Of a stretch of DNA of 7,036 nt, positions 5,770 to 7,036 are shown piece by piece (positions within the stretch are counted from its first letter, which is position 1; the number at the start of each line of letters is the position of its first letter). The stretch is from Frankiales bacterium (GTDB lineage Bacteria; Actinomycetota; Actinomycetes; JAFAQI01). The stretch spans positions 1 to 7,036 of the forward strand of contig JAFAQI010000129.1 of NCBI GenBank assembly GCA_019246495.1, in the 5' to 3' direction. Both the position numbers and the translations under genes were made by a program. Below the pieces are notes generated by a model. It was not told the origin of the DNA. It saw only the letters and a list, made by a program, of their open reading frames with translations, and did no database searches.

Positions 5770-6959
5770 GACAGGAGCCGGACGCGCACCGTCTCGTCCA
5801 TCGCGACCAGCTGGTCGAGCACGGCCGGCGGGTAGTCGACCGACACGTCGGTCAGCACGTAGCCGAGATCGCCGCGGGTGCCGAGCAGCTGCGCCTCGAT
5901 GTTCACCTTGTTGTCGGCGAGCAGGCCGTTGATCGTCGCGAGTACGCCGGGGACGTTGTGGTGTAGATGCGCGATGCGATGCACGTCGGGGCGCTGCGGC
6001 AACGCGAGGTGCGGCAGGTTGACGCTCATCGTTGTCGAGCCGTCGACGACGAAGTCGCGCAACTTGCCGGCGACGTACCGGCCGATGTCCTGCTGCGCCT
6101 CTTCCGTCGACCCGCCGATGTGCGGGGTGAGGATGACGTTGGCGAGGCCGCGCAACTCGCTGACGAACTCATCGCCGCGGCCGGCCGGCTCGTGCGGGAA
6201 CACGTCGACCGCCGCACCGGCCAAGTGGCCCGACTCGATGTGCCGGCGCAGCGCGGCGTGGTCGACGACGAAACCGCGGGACAGGTTGAGGAACAGGCTG
6301 CCGGCGCGCATCTTGGCGAACTGCTCCTCGCCGAAGATGCTGCGGTTCTCGGGTCGGCCGTCGACGTGCAACGACACGACGTCGGCAGTCTGGAGCAGCT
6401 CGTCGAGGCTCTCGCAGCGACGCGCGTTGCCGAGCGCGAGCTTGTCGGCGGTGTCGAAAAAGGAGACAGCCATGCCGAGCGCCTCCGCGAGCACCGACAG
6501 CTGTGCGCCGATGTTGCCGTAACCGACGATGCCCAGCCGCCGCCCGCGGATCTCGTGCGCACCGGCGGCTGACTTGTCCCAGACGCCAGCGTGCATGTCG
6601 GTGTTCTTCTCGGTGAGCCGGCGGGTGAGCGCGACGATCTCGGCGAGCGCGAGCTCGACGACGCTGCGGGTATTGGAGAACGGCGCGTTGAAGACGGCAA
6701 CGCCCTGCGTGCCGGCCGCCTCGAGGTCGATCTGGTTGGTCCCGATGCAGAACGCACCGATGGCCAGGAGCTGCGAACCGGCCAGCGTCGCGGCCGACAC
6801 GTCGGTCTTGGACCGGATGCCGAGCAGCTGGACCCCGTCGAGAGCCGCGGCTAGCTCGCTCTCGCCCAGCGCGCGGTCGGCGACGTCGACCTGGATGCCG
6901 GCCGACTCGAGGATCGGCACAGCGTCAGGATGGACGTTCTCGAGCAGCAGCGCGCGCAC
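5766..6959 (-). CDS. serA: D-3-phosphoglycerate dehydrogenase, E. coli type with ACT domain
   Basis: A 397-residue cytosolic enzyme oxidising 3-phosphoglycerate to 3-phosphohydroxypyruvate with NAD, the first committed step of serine synthesis. It closely follows E. coli SerA (410 residues). It has the family block CIGTNQIDLEAAG (71-83), NAPFSNTRSV (91-100), the Rossmann motif GYGNIG (146-151) with D169 for the NAD ribose, and catalytic R228, E257 and H280 (E. coli R240, E269, H292). The C-terminal ACT domain (about 327-397) keeps H333, N335 and N353, matching the serine-binding H344, N346 and N364, so feedback inhibition by serine is expected. It lacks the extra ASB domain of the long (about 530-residue) SerA common in actinobacteria. 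The chosen start is GTG 6959, with GAGG 7 bases upstream; a longer frame from TTG 6995 has no ribosome binding site. It is first in an operon with the D-2-hydroxyglutarate dehydrogenase. E. coli SerA also reduces 2-oxoglutarate to D-2-hydroxyglutarate. Confidence 0.93.
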   Translation of the reverse strand: MRALLLENVHPDAVPILESAGIQVDVADRALGESELAAALDGVQLLGIRSKTDVSAATLAGSQLLAIGAFCIGTNQIDLEAAGTQGVAVFNAPFSNTRSVVELALAEIVALTRRLTEKNTDMHAGVWDKSAAGAHEIRGRRLGIVGYGNIGAQLSVLAEALGMAVSFFDTADKLALGNARRCESLDELLQTADVVSLHVDGRPENRSIFGEEQFAKMRAGSLFLNLSRGFVVDHAALRRHIESGHLAGAAVDVFPHEPAGRGDEFVSELRGLANVILTPHIGGSTEEAQQDIGRYVAGKLRDFVVDGSTTMSVNLPHLALPQRPDVHRIAHLHHNVPGVLATINGLLADNKVNIEAQLLGTRGDLGYVLTDVSVDYPPAVLDQLVAMDETVRVRLLS

Positions 6960-6966
6960 GACAGGA

Positions 6967-6970
6967 CCTC
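6967..6970 (-). promoter_or_regulatory. Ribosome binding site of serA
   Basis: The minus strand reads CGAGG followed by 7 bases and then GTG 6959. This decides the start: the protein then begins MRALLLENVHP, placing the first beta strand at the N-terminus as in the family. TTG 6995 and GTG 6977, both in frame upstream, lack any purine-rich motif at proper distance. Confidence 0.65.
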
Positions 6971-6995
6971 GAAACACTAGGCGGGAGAACGCCAA

Positions 6996-7021
6996 AGTCT
7001 AGTCGGTCGGGGCTGTGTCAG
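6996..7021 (-). promoter_or_regulatory. Weak candidate promoter for the serA operon
   Basis: On the minus strand CTGACA (7016-7021, 5 of 6 to TTGACA) precedes TAGACT (6996-7001, fits TANNNT). The spacer is only 14 bases, shorter than the usual 16-19. The transcript would start near 6989 and give a leader of about 30 bases. A second TANNNT-like hexamer, TAGTGT (6974-6979), is too close to the ribosome binding site. Bases 7003-7036 hold nothing else I can identify. Confidence 0.2.
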
Positions 7022-7036
7022 ATCGGGCGGTGGCGC

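Overview
This window comes from a high-GC (about 70% by eye, not computed) bacterial chromosome, most likely an actinobacterium. The reasons are strong G/C preference at third codon positions, GTG starts, Ala/Arg-rich signal peptides, and long false antisense ORFs such as GC-rich genomes produce. The window is almost fully coding. It holds five genes and no gap longer than 77 bases. I see no tRNA, rRNA, CRISPR array, insertion sequence or phage gene.

Layout. (1) 22-2379, minus strand: a secreted glycoside hydrolase of family GH92 (exo-alpha-mannosidase family). (2) 2442-3605, plus strand: fumarylacetoacetase, the last enzyme of tyrosine/homogentisate breakdown. It starts divergently from the GH92 gene across a 62-base spacer that contains three inverted repeats. 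(3) 3673-4404, plus strand: an exported, cysteine-free protein of unknown function. (4) 4408-5769, minus strand: an FAD-linked oxidase whose substrate and metal residues match D-2-hydroxyglutarate dehydrogenase. It meets gene 3 tail to tail with only 3 bases between stop codons. (5) 5766-6959, minus strand: an E. coli-type SerA (D-3-phosphoglycerate dehydrogenase with a C-terminal ACT domain), immediately upstream of gene 4 and overlapping it by 4 bases (ATGA).

How the genes work together. Genes 5 and 4 form a tight two-gene operon with a clear biochemical logic. SerA of the E. coli type can recycle its NADH by reducing 2-oxoglutarate to D-2-hydroxyglutarate. A D-2-hydroxyglutarate dehydrogenase then oxidises that by-product back and sends the electrons to the respiratory chain, which pulls the unfavourable first step of serine synthesis forward. 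This coupling was described in Pseudomonas; here it appears physically linked in a high-GC, probably actinobacterial, genome. The other three genes (mannosidase, fumarylacetoacetase, unknown exported protein) show no obvious pathway link to each other or to the serine pair.

Three start sites were set by ribosome-binding-site reasoning rather than by longest ORF: fumarylacetoacetase at GTG 2442, the exported protein at ATG 3673, and SerA at GTG 6959. No wholly new system is evident. The best leads are the serA/D-2-hydroxyglutarate dehydrogenase pair, the structured divergent spacer, and the uncharacterised exported protein.
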